Shown: positions 1 through 7,411 of the stretch, in pieces
How the letters are laid out: each line of letters begins with the position of its first letter
How positions within the stretch are numbered: the first letter of the stretch is position 1
NCBI GenBank assembly: GCA_964586815.1
Contig: CAZPIB010000027.1
Span: forward strand, 1 to 11,541
Reading direction: 5' to 3'
Length of the DNA stretch: 11,541 bases
From: CAWUJK01 sp964586815
GTDB lineage: Bacteria > Patescibacteriota > Gracilibacteria > BD1-5 > UBA6164
Notes under the pieces: model-generated
What the model was told of the DNA's origin: nothing
What the model saw: the letters and a program-made list of their open reading frames with translations, nothing else
Database searches by the model: none
Made by a program: the position numbers and the translations under genes

Positions 1-191
1 TCAGTAGCTTCTTCTTCAGTAGCTTCTTCTTCAATAATAGCTTCTTCAGTAGCTTCTTCTTCAATAATAGCTTCTTCAGTAGCCTCAGTAGTAGCCTCAG
101 TAATAGCTTCTTCTTCAGAATATTGATTTCCACAAGAAACTAATAAAATAGATAAAACAGAAACAAATAATAATGCAATAAATTTTTTCAT
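1..191 (-). CDS. Acidic repeat lipoprotein, N-terminal part (3' end outside window)
   Basis: The ATG at 191 opens a frame that runs off the window start after 63 codons. Residues 1-20 form a lipoprotein signal peptide: MKK, then a hydrophobic stretch, then a lipobox L-V-S-C with Cys20 as the likely lipidated residue, followed by GNQ. From residue 25 the chain is almost only Glu, Ala, Thr and Ile in short repeats (TEEAIIEEEA-like units). It is probably an extracytoplasmic protein anchored by its N-terminal lipid, with an acidic, likely disordered stalk; any folded domain would lie beyond the window. No function can be assigned. It is divergent from the gene at 417. The signal peptide and lipobox are seen directly; surface location is inferred. 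Confidence 0.75.
   Translation of the reverse strand, partial: MKKFIALLFVSVLSILLVSCGNQYSEEEAITEATTEATEEAIIEEEATEEAIIEEEATEEEAT
21..80 (-). repeat. Two perfect 30-bp tandem repeats coding the acidic stalk
   Basis: Positions 21-50 and 51-80 are identical 30-bp units, in frame with the lipoprotein, each coding ten residues of the TEEAIIEEEA type. Partial, diverged copies flank them (1-20 and 81-117). The period is a multiple of three, so gain or loss of units would change stalk length without breaking the frame. The array may continue beyond the window start. Confidence 0.9.
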
Positions 192-242
192 AATAGAAAA
201 ATTAATAATATAAAATATATAGTATACTTAATTTTTTCTTAA

Positions 243-280
243 AATAATATTTTTTATTATAAGAATAAAAATATTATATT
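243..280. repeat. AT-only inverted repeat between divergent genes
   Basis: The stretch around 244-258 and that around 264-277 are reverse complements apart from one extra T in the left arm, with a short loop near 259-263. It lies between the divergent lipoprotein and transglycosylase genes and could form a hairpin. With only A and T in the stem it is weak and may be chance in such AT-rich DNA. The rest of 192-416 holds only AT-rich spacer and the promoter candidate listed separately. Confidence 0.3.
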
Positions 281-319
281 AATTTTTTATATAAATCAAC
301 AGTATATTTACATTTCATA

Positions 320-350
320 TTGACAAAAATATTATGTTATTTTTTATAAA
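320..350 (+). promoter_or_regulatory. Candidate sigma70 promoter for the transglycosylase gene
   Basis: A perfect -35 hexamer TTGACA lies at 320-325. Possible -10 hexamers follow at 343-350 (TTTATA at 17 bp, TTATAA at 18 bp, TATAAA at 19 bp spacing). A start near 356 would leave a leader of about 60 bases before the ATG at 417. The exact TTGACA is notable in sequence this poor in G and C; the -10 choice is uncertain. Confidence 0.4.
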
Positions 351-416
351 GTAACTTGTTTTTTATTTAAAAATATATTATTATATATTTATAGTATTAA
401 TATATAATAAAAATAA

Positions 417-2081
417 ATGGAATTTTGAGGTAGAATACAATCAGCATATAAGGCTTTTAGTGGCCCTAATCAAGAAGAACTTTTAAAAGATTCTCAAGAT
501 TTTAAAAGAAAAGTAAGTAATGAATCTCCTTTACAAGAATCAATTAAAAATTTATTAATAAAAGTAGAAAAGTCAAAATCAAGAGAAGAAAGATATATAC
601 TAGAAAAACAATTAAAGAAATTAGAAAAAATAAATACTTTATATAAAAAAAATTTAGAAGATTTTTTTACCAAAAATACTAGAAAAGAAATAATTTTACT
701 ATTAAAATGACTGGAGATTCAAATAAACTCAAAAGAAAATAATATTAAAGATGACTATATATCTTTAAGAAAAATAATAAGAGATGAAAAAAATAAGCTA
801 GAAGATACTATAAATATAGTATGAAAAAATACTCTAAGAGATAGAATTGAGAGTAGTATAAATATTATTTGAGTACAAGAAAGTATAACTCCTAAAAAAT
901 ATCAAGAATTTTTTGATTTAGCAACTACTACATATATTGATTTAATTGAAGACATAAGAAGTAAAGATACATTAACTAAATATCCTTGACAAGAAGACAA
1001 AAAAAATATTAAAATAAATGAAAAAGAATTGAGAAAGTTGGTACAAAATAAGTGATTATATTTAAATAAAAGTGAGCTACATACTTTTATCTCAAACTTA
1101 CTTAAAAATATTAATGATAAACTTACTATAAATTTGGATTTTGATTTTACAATAAAGTTAAAGAAGTGAAATTATAGGGATCTAGTACTTATTAATTTAG
1201 AAAAAATAAATACTACAATTCATGTAGAAAAAGTAGATGAGGAAAAAGTGGAAGTATATGAGGAAAAAGTGGAAGAAAAGACAGATGAAGAAAAAGAAAA
1301 AAATAGAATTAAAAATATAATAAATTCTGAAGAATTTAAAAATAATATGGAAAAATACTCTTCAGAAATAAGAATGAAATATCTAACAAAATTAATTAGT
1401 AGTGAAGAATTTAAACCATACTTATGGGCTATTATAAATAAAATAGAATGAAAAACAGTTTATTTTCCAAATAATGAAAAAGTAATTTTAAGTAAAGACT
1501 TTATAGAGTTAAATTCTGAAAAAATACTTAAAAATTTAAAGGATTTATTTTTAATAATAGTAGAAATAGAATCTGATTGAAACCCAAAAATACAAAATCA
1601 AATAAGTAGTGCACAATGATTATGACAATGGTTAACTAAAAATGGTAGAAAAGATACTGAATATATGTACGATTTTAAATGGCATTCTGAACAAATAAAG
1701 TGAAGGCAATATACAAAAAAAAGAAAAATTTTATTAACAAGTTCATTTGAAACTGCTCTAAAAAGAATTAAAAATCATTATTCTGATGAATTATTAATAA
1801 ATCTAGATTTTATTCCAAAAAACTTTGATAAACCCATAAATTTAAGACCTATTGATTTAACAGCAAAACAACAACTAAAAATATTAATTTTAGACTTATG
1901 AGCCAATCAAAGAGAAACAAATAATAATAAAACAATAAGGACATATTTTTCAACAGCTGTACTATGAAATAAATGGGCTATTAAAGAAATGTATAAAATA
2001 TTCCACCATACTAATCCTGATAAAGAAACACTTGAAAGAATAAATAAGGTTTTTTCTAAATATGATCTATATCAGTTATAA
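417..2081 (+). CDS. Lytic transglycosylase-like (SLT fold) protein with long charged N-terminal region
   Basis: 554 residues when TGA is read as Gly (14 in-frame TGA), ending in TAA. The C-terminal part has the SLT/lysozyme-like signature: a catalytic-type Glu385 in E-S-D-G-N-P (385-390), then S-S-A-Q-G-L-G-Q-W about ten residues on, as in peptidoglycan lytic transglycosylases. Both glycines in QGLGQ are TGA codons. Near the end are VLGNK (around 515-519) and HHTNPD (530-535), a helical tail. Residues about 25-260 are Lys/Glu-rich and helical-looking without a recognised fold, and 270-297 is an acidic repeat linker. There is no signal peptide or membrane segment at the N-terminus. The family cleaves the MurNAc-GlcNAc bond of peptidoglycan. 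Export, if any, would need another route or lysis. It stands alone and meets the suf operon tail to tail with a 3-base gap. The fold call is fairly firm; target wall (own or a host cell's) is unknown. Confidence 0.72.
1238..1275 (+). repeat. 17-bp direct repeat in the acidic linker of the transglycosylase gene
   Basis: The same 17 bases (tgaggaaaaagtggaag) occur at 1238-1254 and 1259-1275, with a 21-bp period, so seven codons are duplicated in frame (EEKVE... twice). This lies in the low-complexity Glu/Lys/Val linker between the N-terminal helical region and the catalytic domain. It looks like a recent small tandem duplication. Confidence 0.8.
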
Positions 2082-2084
2082 GAA

Positions 2085-2483
2085 TTATTTTATTAAATCA
2101 TCAAAATCATCTTCTATTCCATCTTCTAAATATTTATGAATTGCATTTCTAGTTGTAAGTAAAGCTAAAACTGCAGCTTTTTTTCTTCTATGCGAAATCT
2201 TATCTCAAAGAGATTCTTCTATAAAATCATAATCCCAATTCAAAATAGTTTCTAACTTTTCTCAAATACTTAATTCACCTAAAAGTCATGCTAAAGCTGT
2301 TGTAATAATAGCAGTATCTCCCATAAAAGACCAGTTTTTAATTACCTCATCTTTTATTTTTAAGTATATCGTAAGTGAATCTCCACAAGTCTCATTATCC
2401 TCATAATATTGAACTGTAGCATCTTCCATTTCAAACTTATTAAATGGATTTTTAAAGTAGTGCGTTATAGTTTCTGAATACAT
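2085..2483 (-). CDS. NifU/IscU-like Fe-S scaffold homologue lacking two of three cluster cysteines
   Basis: 132 residues with three TGA-coded glycines, TAA stop. The family pattern is clear: NPFNKFEMEDAT (12-23, matching NP..G.leDAT of SufU/IscU/NifU-N), then ETCGDSLTIYLKI with Cys33-Gly-Asp35, then VIKNWSFMGD (48-56) and a helix-rich C-terminus with RRKKAAVLALLTT (99-111). In active scaffolds a second Cys follows in the G-x-A-I-S-x-A-S segment and a third in the RRxCA-L segment. Here these positions are Thr/Ile-rich (GDTAIITTALA) and Lys, so only Cys33 remains. It is the last gene of the sufC-sufB-sufD operon, starting 5 bases after the sufD stop. The family assembles or relays Fe-S clusters; this copy more likely acts as a sulfur or iron relay, or as an assembly partner, than as a full three-cysteine scaffold (inference). 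Family assignment is good, function uncertain. Confidence 0.78.
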
Positions 2484-2488
2484 TTGTT

Positions 2489-3181
2489 TTATTTTTTTAT
2501 TTTTTTAAAAATATCTTCTAAAAGTTTTGTATAAAATTCTTTATCATATTTTTCTAAATCTTTATATAAACTTCTTATTTTTGCTTCTATCATAATATTT
2601 ACAGCACTCTGTTTATCTACTCATCTACTTCTTATATAAAATAATTTTTCATCACTTATTTTTTCCATTTTACAAGAATGGCTTGCTTCAACATCATTGG
2701 TAGCTACAAACAAAGTAGGAATTCATGATATTTTTCAAGTGCTTCAAAGAAAAATATTTTCTTCATCTAAGTTTCATTTTACTGATCTTAACTGCTCATT
2801 TATTTTTAAAATTCAATCTAATTCAATTTCTCAATTTTTTCCAGCAAAAGATAAAAGATCTAAATTAATTTCTGTATTATCAGCATCCAATTCTCAAGTA
2901 ATTTGAGATTGTATTTTATTTTGTTTAGAAAAAATTAAACTTTTTACACTTACTTTTGAGTATTCTTTTTCCAGAATAAAATGTTTATTATGAATTCAAT
3001 CCTCAGAAAAAAAACTAAAATAATTTAGATTAGAATTTTTTCAAATTTTAATCTTTATTTTTTCTTTTGATTCTAAATCATCATAAATAGCAACCTTAAG
3101 ATTATCTAAAATTTTTACTTTTTTTCATTTTAAATCTAACTCAGAAAATTTATAAAATCCATTTTTAGTTATTTCTATCAT
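2489..3181 (-). CDS. sufD: Fe-S cluster assembly protein SufD (short form)
   Basis: 230 residues with 11 TGA-coded glycines, TAA stop. The middle is the right-handed beta-helix type of SufB/SufD proteins (many short beta repeats, about 20-155). The C-terminal hallmark is plain: P-T-L-F-V-A-T-N-D-V-E-A-S-H168, then ISDEKLFYIRSRGVDKQSAVNIMIEA (175-200), matching the SufD pattern of a conserved His followed by LFYL-SRG and a helix. SufD partners SufB and the SufC ATPase in the SufBC2D scaffold, where the SufB-SufD interface builds the nascent cluster. At 230 residues it is about half the roughly 420 of E. coli SufD, with the N-terminal helical domain and part of the beta-helix missing. It starts 15 bases after the sufB stop. 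Confidence 0.85.
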
Positions 3182-3196
3182 TTTTTATTATTATTT

Positions 3197-4597
3197 TTAA
3201 ATTCATCATTCCATTTCCATAGCAATTAAGACATTCATTTCACTAGCATATTCAAGTGGAAGTTCTTTCATTATAGGACTAATGAAACCATTTACTATCA
3301 TTGTTTTTGCCTCATCTTCACTTATTCACCTTGATTGAAGATAAAATAAATCATCAGGATTAATTTTACCTGCACTTGCTTCATGAGCTATAATAGCTGA
3401 AGCATTTGAAACTTTTATATTTGGAATTGCATTACTTATTGAATTTAAGTCAATTAATAATCAATCACAATCTACTTTTGAGACTGCATTTTTAGCAGTT
3501 TTTCTTATATCAACTAAACCTCTGTATGTATTTATTCAATTTCCTTTTGAAATAGATTTTGAAATAATATTAGAACTTGTATTTTTTCAAATATGGATAA
3601 CTTTTGCTCAAGTATCTTGGTTTTGTCAATTAGAAGCAAGAGCTATTCATAAATGATCAGCTTTTGAATTATCTCAAAGTAAGATTGAACAAGGATAAAG
3701 CATAGTAGTATTACTTCAAAGATTTCCTCAAACCCATTCCATATATCAATTTTCTTGAATAATTGATCTTTTTGTGTTTAAATTATAAGTATCTAAACTC
3801 CAGTTTTCTACAGAAGAATATCTCATATGAGCATTTTTTCAAACAAATATTTCTACTCAACCAGCATGAAGAGAATTTTCATCATACTTTGGAGCACTAC
3901 ATCATTCAATATAATGAGCATCAGCATCATCTTCAATGATAATAATTGTATGTTCAAATTGTCCTCAATTTTTTTTATTCATTCTAAAATATGATTGAAG
4001 AGGCTCATCTATTTTTACTCATTTTGGAACATACATAAATGTCCCTCAACTCCAAACAGCATAATGCAAAGCTGCAAATTTATGATCATTTAATGGAATT
4101 GATTTTGAAAAATATTTTTTAAGTAATTCTGGATATTTATTTACAGCAATAGAAGTATCATCAAAAATTACTCATTTTTCAACCAATTCTTGCTTTAAAT
4201 TATGATATACTACTTCACTGTCATATTGAGCTCAAACTCAAGCTAAACTTGCTTTTTCAGCCTCTGGAATCCCTAATCTATCAAAAGTATTTTTTATCTT
4301 TTCTGGAACATCATCCCAAGATTTTTTAGCTCAAGCTCATTCCGGTCTAGCATGATAATAAATCTCATTTAAATCTAATTTTTCAAGACTTGGTCCCCAT
4401 TTAGGCAAAGACATTTTATAAAAAATTTTTAAAGCTTTTAATCTCAATTCAAGCATCCACTCTGGTTCATTATTTGCTTGCGAAATTTGTCTAACAATTT
4501 CTTCATTTATTCATTTAATTACTTTATTTGAATAAGAAATATTTGAATCACTAAATTCCCATGAATCTGGAGTAGATTTTTTATTTTTTTCTGACAT
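3197..4597 (-). CDS. sufB: Fe-S cluster assembly scaffold SufB
   Basis: 466 residues, close to the usual 465-495. It carries 25 TGA-coded glycines (about 70% of all its Gly), including two consecutive ones in the C-terminal MEGGI, and a TAA stop. Landmarks: PEWMLELRLKAL (48-59), HYAVWSGGTFMYVPKGV, the beta-helix core with HYIEGCSAPKY and NYxMEWVGG-type turns, then KVDCDGL with Cys377, IIAHEASAGKI with Glu406, and DLFYLQSRGISEDEA. Cys377 and Glu406 are 29 residues apart, the same spacing as the essential Cys405 and Glu434 of E. coli SufB. The cytosolic SufBC2D complex accepts sulfur on SufB and builds the nascent Fe-S cluster. It sits 12 bases after sufC and 15 before sufD, clearly cotranscribed. 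No sulfur-donating desulfurase (SufS) or SufE/SufU with its cysteines intact lies beside it. Confidence 0.97.
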
Positions 4598-4609
4598 AAT
4601 TATTATTTA

Positions 4610-5356
4610 TTATTTTTGTAATTTTTTAAAACCATCTTCACTAATTTGTTTGGCTAAAGATCTTGTTCATTTTTTAATTATTTTTCAATTTTTCATAACA
4701 TAGACTTCATCTATATCTATGTATTCTAATATTTTAAAATAATGAGTAATTATTATCAAACTATTTTTTTCACTACTTAATCACTTTAATAGCCCTGCAA
4801 CTGTCCTAAAAGTATCTAAGTCAAGCCCTGAATCTATTTCATCTAAAATAATATATTTTGGTCAAATAAGGTTCATTTGTAAAATTTCTATTTTTCTTTT
4901 TTCTCAACCTGAAAAACCTACATTTAAATCTCTATCTAAAAAACTTTCATCAATACTTAGTTCTAATAAATATTTTTTTATAAATCTTTTAAATACAAAA
5001 GGTGAAAGTTCTTTTATTTCTGGTTTTATATTTTTTAAATTAATATTATATATTGTTCTTAAATACTCACTTAATTTAATTCCTGATATTTCTGGAACAT
5101 TTTGAAAAGAAAGAAAAAGTCATCTCCTACTTCTTTCTTCTGGATTTAATTTTAATAGATTTTCTCAATCTATTTTAATTGTTCAACTATTAACTATATA
5201 TTTTGGACTTCACATTAAAACAGAACTTAAAGTAGATTTTCAACTTCAATTAGTTCCAAGTAAACAATAATTTTTTCCAACTTCAAAATTAAGACTAATT
5301 CATTTTAAGATTTCTTTTTCTCATACACTTACTTTTAAATTTTTTATTTTAATCAT
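4610..5356 (-). CDS. sufC: Fe-S cluster assembly ATPase SufC
   Basis: 248 residues, the normal length for SufC, with 13 TGA-coded glycines and a TAA stop. All ABC ATPase elements are present: Walker A G-T-N-G-S-G-K-S-T (34-42, both inner Gly from TGA), Q-loop Gln85 in FLSFQNVPEI, signature FSGGEKRK (148-155), Walker B YIILDEIDSGLD (168-179) with Glu173, and the switch His205 in IITH. The Q-loop followed by a VPEI-G motif and the GEKRK signature are SufC-specific rather than transporter-like, and there is no membrane partner gene. SufC dimerises on ATP to reshape the SufB-SufD interface. It is the first gene of the suf operon; the ATG follows a pure A/T leader without a ribosome binding site. 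Confidence 0.97.
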
Positions 5357-5375
5357 TTTTTATATTTATATATTA

Positions 5376-5381
5376 ATTATA
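5376..5381 (-). promoter_or_regulatory. sufC: Candidate -10 box for the suf operon
   Basis: A perfect TATAAT reads on the minus strand at 5381-5376, 19 bases before the sufC ATG, so any transcript would have a leader of only about a dozen bases. No good -35 at the proper distance is visible; a TTGATT at 5409-5404 is 22 bases away, too far. Chance occurrence is quite possible in this AT-rich spacer. Confidence 0.25.
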
Positions 5382-5400
5382 ATTAATTTACTAAATTAAT

Positions 5401-5433
5401 AAAAATCAAATTTTTTTAGAAAAATTTGATTTT
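5401..5433 (-). terminator. Hairpin at the 3' end of rpoD, stop codon in its loop
   Basis: 5402-5415 and 5420-5433 are perfect reverse complements (14-bp stem), and the 4-base loop 5416-5419 reads CTAA on the minus strand, so it contains the rpoD stop codon TAA. Downstream on the minus strand the right arm runs into a T-rich tract. The shape fits an intrinsic terminator between rpoD and sufC, although the stem has only one G-C pair and would be weak. Confidence 0.5.
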
Positions 5434-6474
5434 ATCAGCATTTGGATGATCTTTTAGTTTTTCAAGAGTCTTAGCTTCTATTTGTCTAATTCTTTCTCTT
5501 GTTACTCAAAATTCTTTTCAAACTTCTTCAAGAGTATGAATATCACCTCAATCTAAACCAAATCTCATTATAATAATTTTTCTCTCTCTAGGAGAAAGAA
5601 AATCAAGCATTTCATATAAATTCTCTTTAAGTAGATTCATATTTGTTTGCTCATCAGGAGAAACATTTTTATCATCTTCTATAAAATCTCAAAGACTTGT
5701 GTCTTCTTCAGAACCTACTGGGGAATCAAGTGATAAAATATCTTGAGAAATTCTCATTATTTGCCTTACTTTTTTCAAATCCATATCAAGCTCTGTAGCA
5801 AGTTCTTCTAAAAGTGGCTCACGAGTAAGCTCTTGAGTTAATCTTCTATATGTATGTTTAAATTTATTTATTGTTTCAATCATATGAACTGGAACCCTTA
5901 TAGTTCTAGCTTGATCAGCAATAGATCTTGTTACTCATTGGCGAATCCACCAAGTTGCATAAGTAGAAAATTTAAATCATTTTTCATAATCAAATTTATC
6001 TACAGCTCTAAATAATCCAACATTTCATTCCTGGATGAGGTCAAGTAATCCAAGTCCTCTACCCATATATTTTTTTGCAATAGAGACTACAAGTCTAAGG
6101 TTTGCAGCTGCTAGAGATTTTCTTGCTTCTTGATCTCAAGCTTTAATTCTTTTTCAAAGATCTAATTCTTGTTCTCAAGTCAAAAGTTCCACCCTACCTA
6201 TTTCATTAAGATACATTCTAATAGAATCATCACTTATTTCTGTAAGTGAAATAGCTTCTTTTTTATTTTTTTTATTTTTTTTATCTGAATCAAATAAGTG
6301 AGATTTTTCTAAATTATCAACTATATCAATTTTTAATTGAAGAAATCTTATATAAACTTCATCAAGTAAATCTAAATCTTCCTCAGCATTTGGAAGAGCA
6401 ACCATAACTTCATCTTGAGTAACTCTTCCTTCTTTTTTACCTTTTTTCATTAATTCTTGAATTTCTTCTGACAT
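5416..6474 (-). CDS. rpoD: Primary RNA polymerase sigma factor RpoD (sigma70), intact part
   Basis: 352 residues from the ATG at 6474, ten TGA-coded glycines, TAA stop. Region 1.1 (about 1-56) includes IQELMKKGKKEGRVTQDEV and AEEDLDLLDEVY. Region 1.2 is SDDSIRMYLNEIGRVELLTGEQE (81-103). Region 2 runs about 118-190: NLRLVVSIAKKY, GLLDLIQEGNVGLFRAVDKFD, then FSTYATWWIRQGVTRSIADQ, the -10 recognition helix. Region 3 is about 198-265. Region 4 (285-345) has the -35 helix TLEEVGKEFGVTRERIRQIE (314-333). This is the housekeeping sigma factor, directing RNA polymerase to promoters. It lies downstream of frr on the same strand. The same frame stays open and protein-like upstream of 6474 (to a TAA at 6558-6556; a GTG lies at 6546), and a longer N-terminus sits in a second frame, see the entry at 6527-6706. 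The true protein is therefore probably longer, about 429 residues. Confidence 0.95.
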
Positions 6475-6526
6475 ACCTTCAAGTATTTCAGCAGGAACTT
6501 TATTATCAATAAATTTTTGTAATCAT

Positions 6527-6706
6527 TTACCTTCTTTTGTCTTCACTTCTATCTTTTAGCATTTTATCTCATTTTCTATCTTTTCAAGTAGATCAAACAA
6601 CTGAGTCTTCTTTTATATTTTCTTCTGTTATTTCTCATATTAATAATTCATCTAGATTTACTTCTTCTACTAAATTAGAATCATCATTTTTTTTTGATTT
6701 TACCAT
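6527..6706 (-). pseudogene. rpoD: Displaced N-terminal extension of rpoD (frameshifted)
   Basis: An ATG at 6706 opens 59 codons (MVKSKKNDD..., Lys/Asp/Glu-rich, four TGA-coded Gly) ending at TAA 6529-6527, just 23 bases after the frr stop. Its third codon positions are mostly A or T, like real genes here, until about 6535. If one A were missing from the AAAA run at 6538-6535, the frame would pass straight into the rpoD frame as S-E-D-K-E-G-K-G-L-Q-K-F and on through NKVPAEILEGM to the ATG at 6474, giving a 429-residue sigma factor. Charged N-terminal extensions are common on primary sigma factors. So this is probably one gene split by a single-base insertion, either an assembly error or a real mutation. 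Confidence 0.65.
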
Positions 6707-6729
6707 TATTTTTTTTTAAAAATAAATTA

Positions 6730-7305
6730 CTATACTTTCATTATATCTTCATTTTTTTTCTTTAAGTGTTCTTCAATAGATTTATTAGCTTCATCAATTA
6801 TTATTTGTAATTTTTTTTCTAAATCTTTTATTTCATCTTCTGATATTTCTTTATTTTCTTCAGATTTTTTAATAAATCTTAGATTGTCTTGTCTTGCATT
6901 TCTTACTCAAATTTTTGCTTCTTCAGCCATTTTTTTTGCAATTTTTGTAAGCTCAATTCTTCTTTGTTCTGTTAAAGAAGGAATTTTTATAATAATATTA
7001 TCTGAAGTAGTTTGGGGATTTAAGCCTAATCCAGAATCAGAAATTGATTTTGCAATTGCTCATAAAACAGTTTTATCATATGGTTTAATATTTAAAGTTT
7101 GAGCATCTAAACAAGAAACTCAAGCCATATTTTTTAAAACAGTTGGAGTTCAATATTGCTCAACTATAATATCTTCAACTAATTTAGGATTTGCTCTTCA
7201 TAATTGTAATTTTGAAAATTCTAAATCCAAATGATTTATAGCTTTTTTTACTCAATCTTTTACTTTTTCTAACATATTTATTTTATTATCTTTAAAATCA
7301 GCCAT
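6730..7305 (-). CDS. frr: Ribosome recycling factor
   Basis: 191 residues (usual about 185), six TGA-coded glycines, ending in TAG, the only non-TAA stop seen. Family motifs: FSKLQLGRANPKLVEDIIVEQYGTPTVL (about 30-57), ADxxLxIKPYDKTVLGAIAKSI-type strand (69-88), SGLGLNP (91-97), and the long C-terminal helix PSLTEQRRIELTKIAKKMAEEAKIGVRNARQDNL. With EF-G it splits post-termination ribosomes. The ATG at 7305 abuts a TATAAT; starting at Met11 (ATG 7275) would give 181 residues and fit that promoter, so either start is possible. rpoD follows 23 bases after the stop (counting from 6706), so the two are probably cotranscribed. Confidence 0.95.
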
Positions 7306-7333
7306 ATTATATAAAAATAGTCTTTTTTGTAAA
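7306..7333 (-). promoter_or_regulatory. frr: Candidate sigma70 promoter for frr-rpoD
   Basis: On the minus strand TTTACA (7333-7328) and TATAAT (7311-7306) are 16 bases apart, a close consensus match. The -10 box directly touches the annotated frr ATG at 7305, so transcription would begin near 7299, inside the annotated gene. Either frr starts at ATG 7275, or the real promoter is elsewhere and this is a chance AT-rich match. Confidence 0.4.
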
Positions 7334-7342
7334 GTAATTTAC

Positions 7343-7370
7343 TTGCAATTAGATATAATTCATATATTAT
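7343..7370 (+). promoter_or_regulatory. Candidate promoter for the DUF2130 gene
   Basis: TTGCAA (7343-7348) and TATTAT (7365-7370) are 16 bases apart, pointing toward the gene at 7412 with a predicted leader of about 35 bases. The match is fair; in AT-only sequence -10-like boxes are frequent. Confidence 0.3.
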
Positions 7371-7411
7371 TTATTTAATTTAAAATAAATTAGATTTTTT
7401 ATCATAAATAT

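Noticed and set aside
1..117. CRISPR-like array at the window start
   Set aside because: The repeats are contiguous, in frame with a lipoprotein and have no unique spacers.
1248..1451. Apparent short independent gene of 67 codons inside the transglycosylase region
   Set aside because: It is just the longest TGA-free segment of the 554-residue reading frame; with TGA as Gly the frame continues on both sides.
2697..2906. Plus-strand open frame opposite sufD
   Set aside because: Antisense shadow of sufD; the minus strand has clear family motifs and the plus frame none.
5689..5883. Separate 64-residue sigma-like gene
   Set aside because: It is part of region 3 of rpoD between two TGA glycine codons, not its own gene.
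6527..6546. Programmed ribosomal frameshift or transcript slippage in rpoD
   Set aside because: The A run is only four bases, too short for known slippage, and no stimulatory structure is visible; an indel is simpler, so this is kept only as a remote option.
6884..7102. Plus-strand open frame with hydrophobic residues opposite frr
   Set aside because: The hydrophobic look comes from reading Lys/Glu-rich frr in reverse; frr is certain on the other strand.
7329..7342. Short inverted repeat gtaaa-gtaa-tttac as an operator between frr and the DUF2130 gene
   Set aside because: Only a 5-bp stem of mostly A/T; expected by chance in this spacer.
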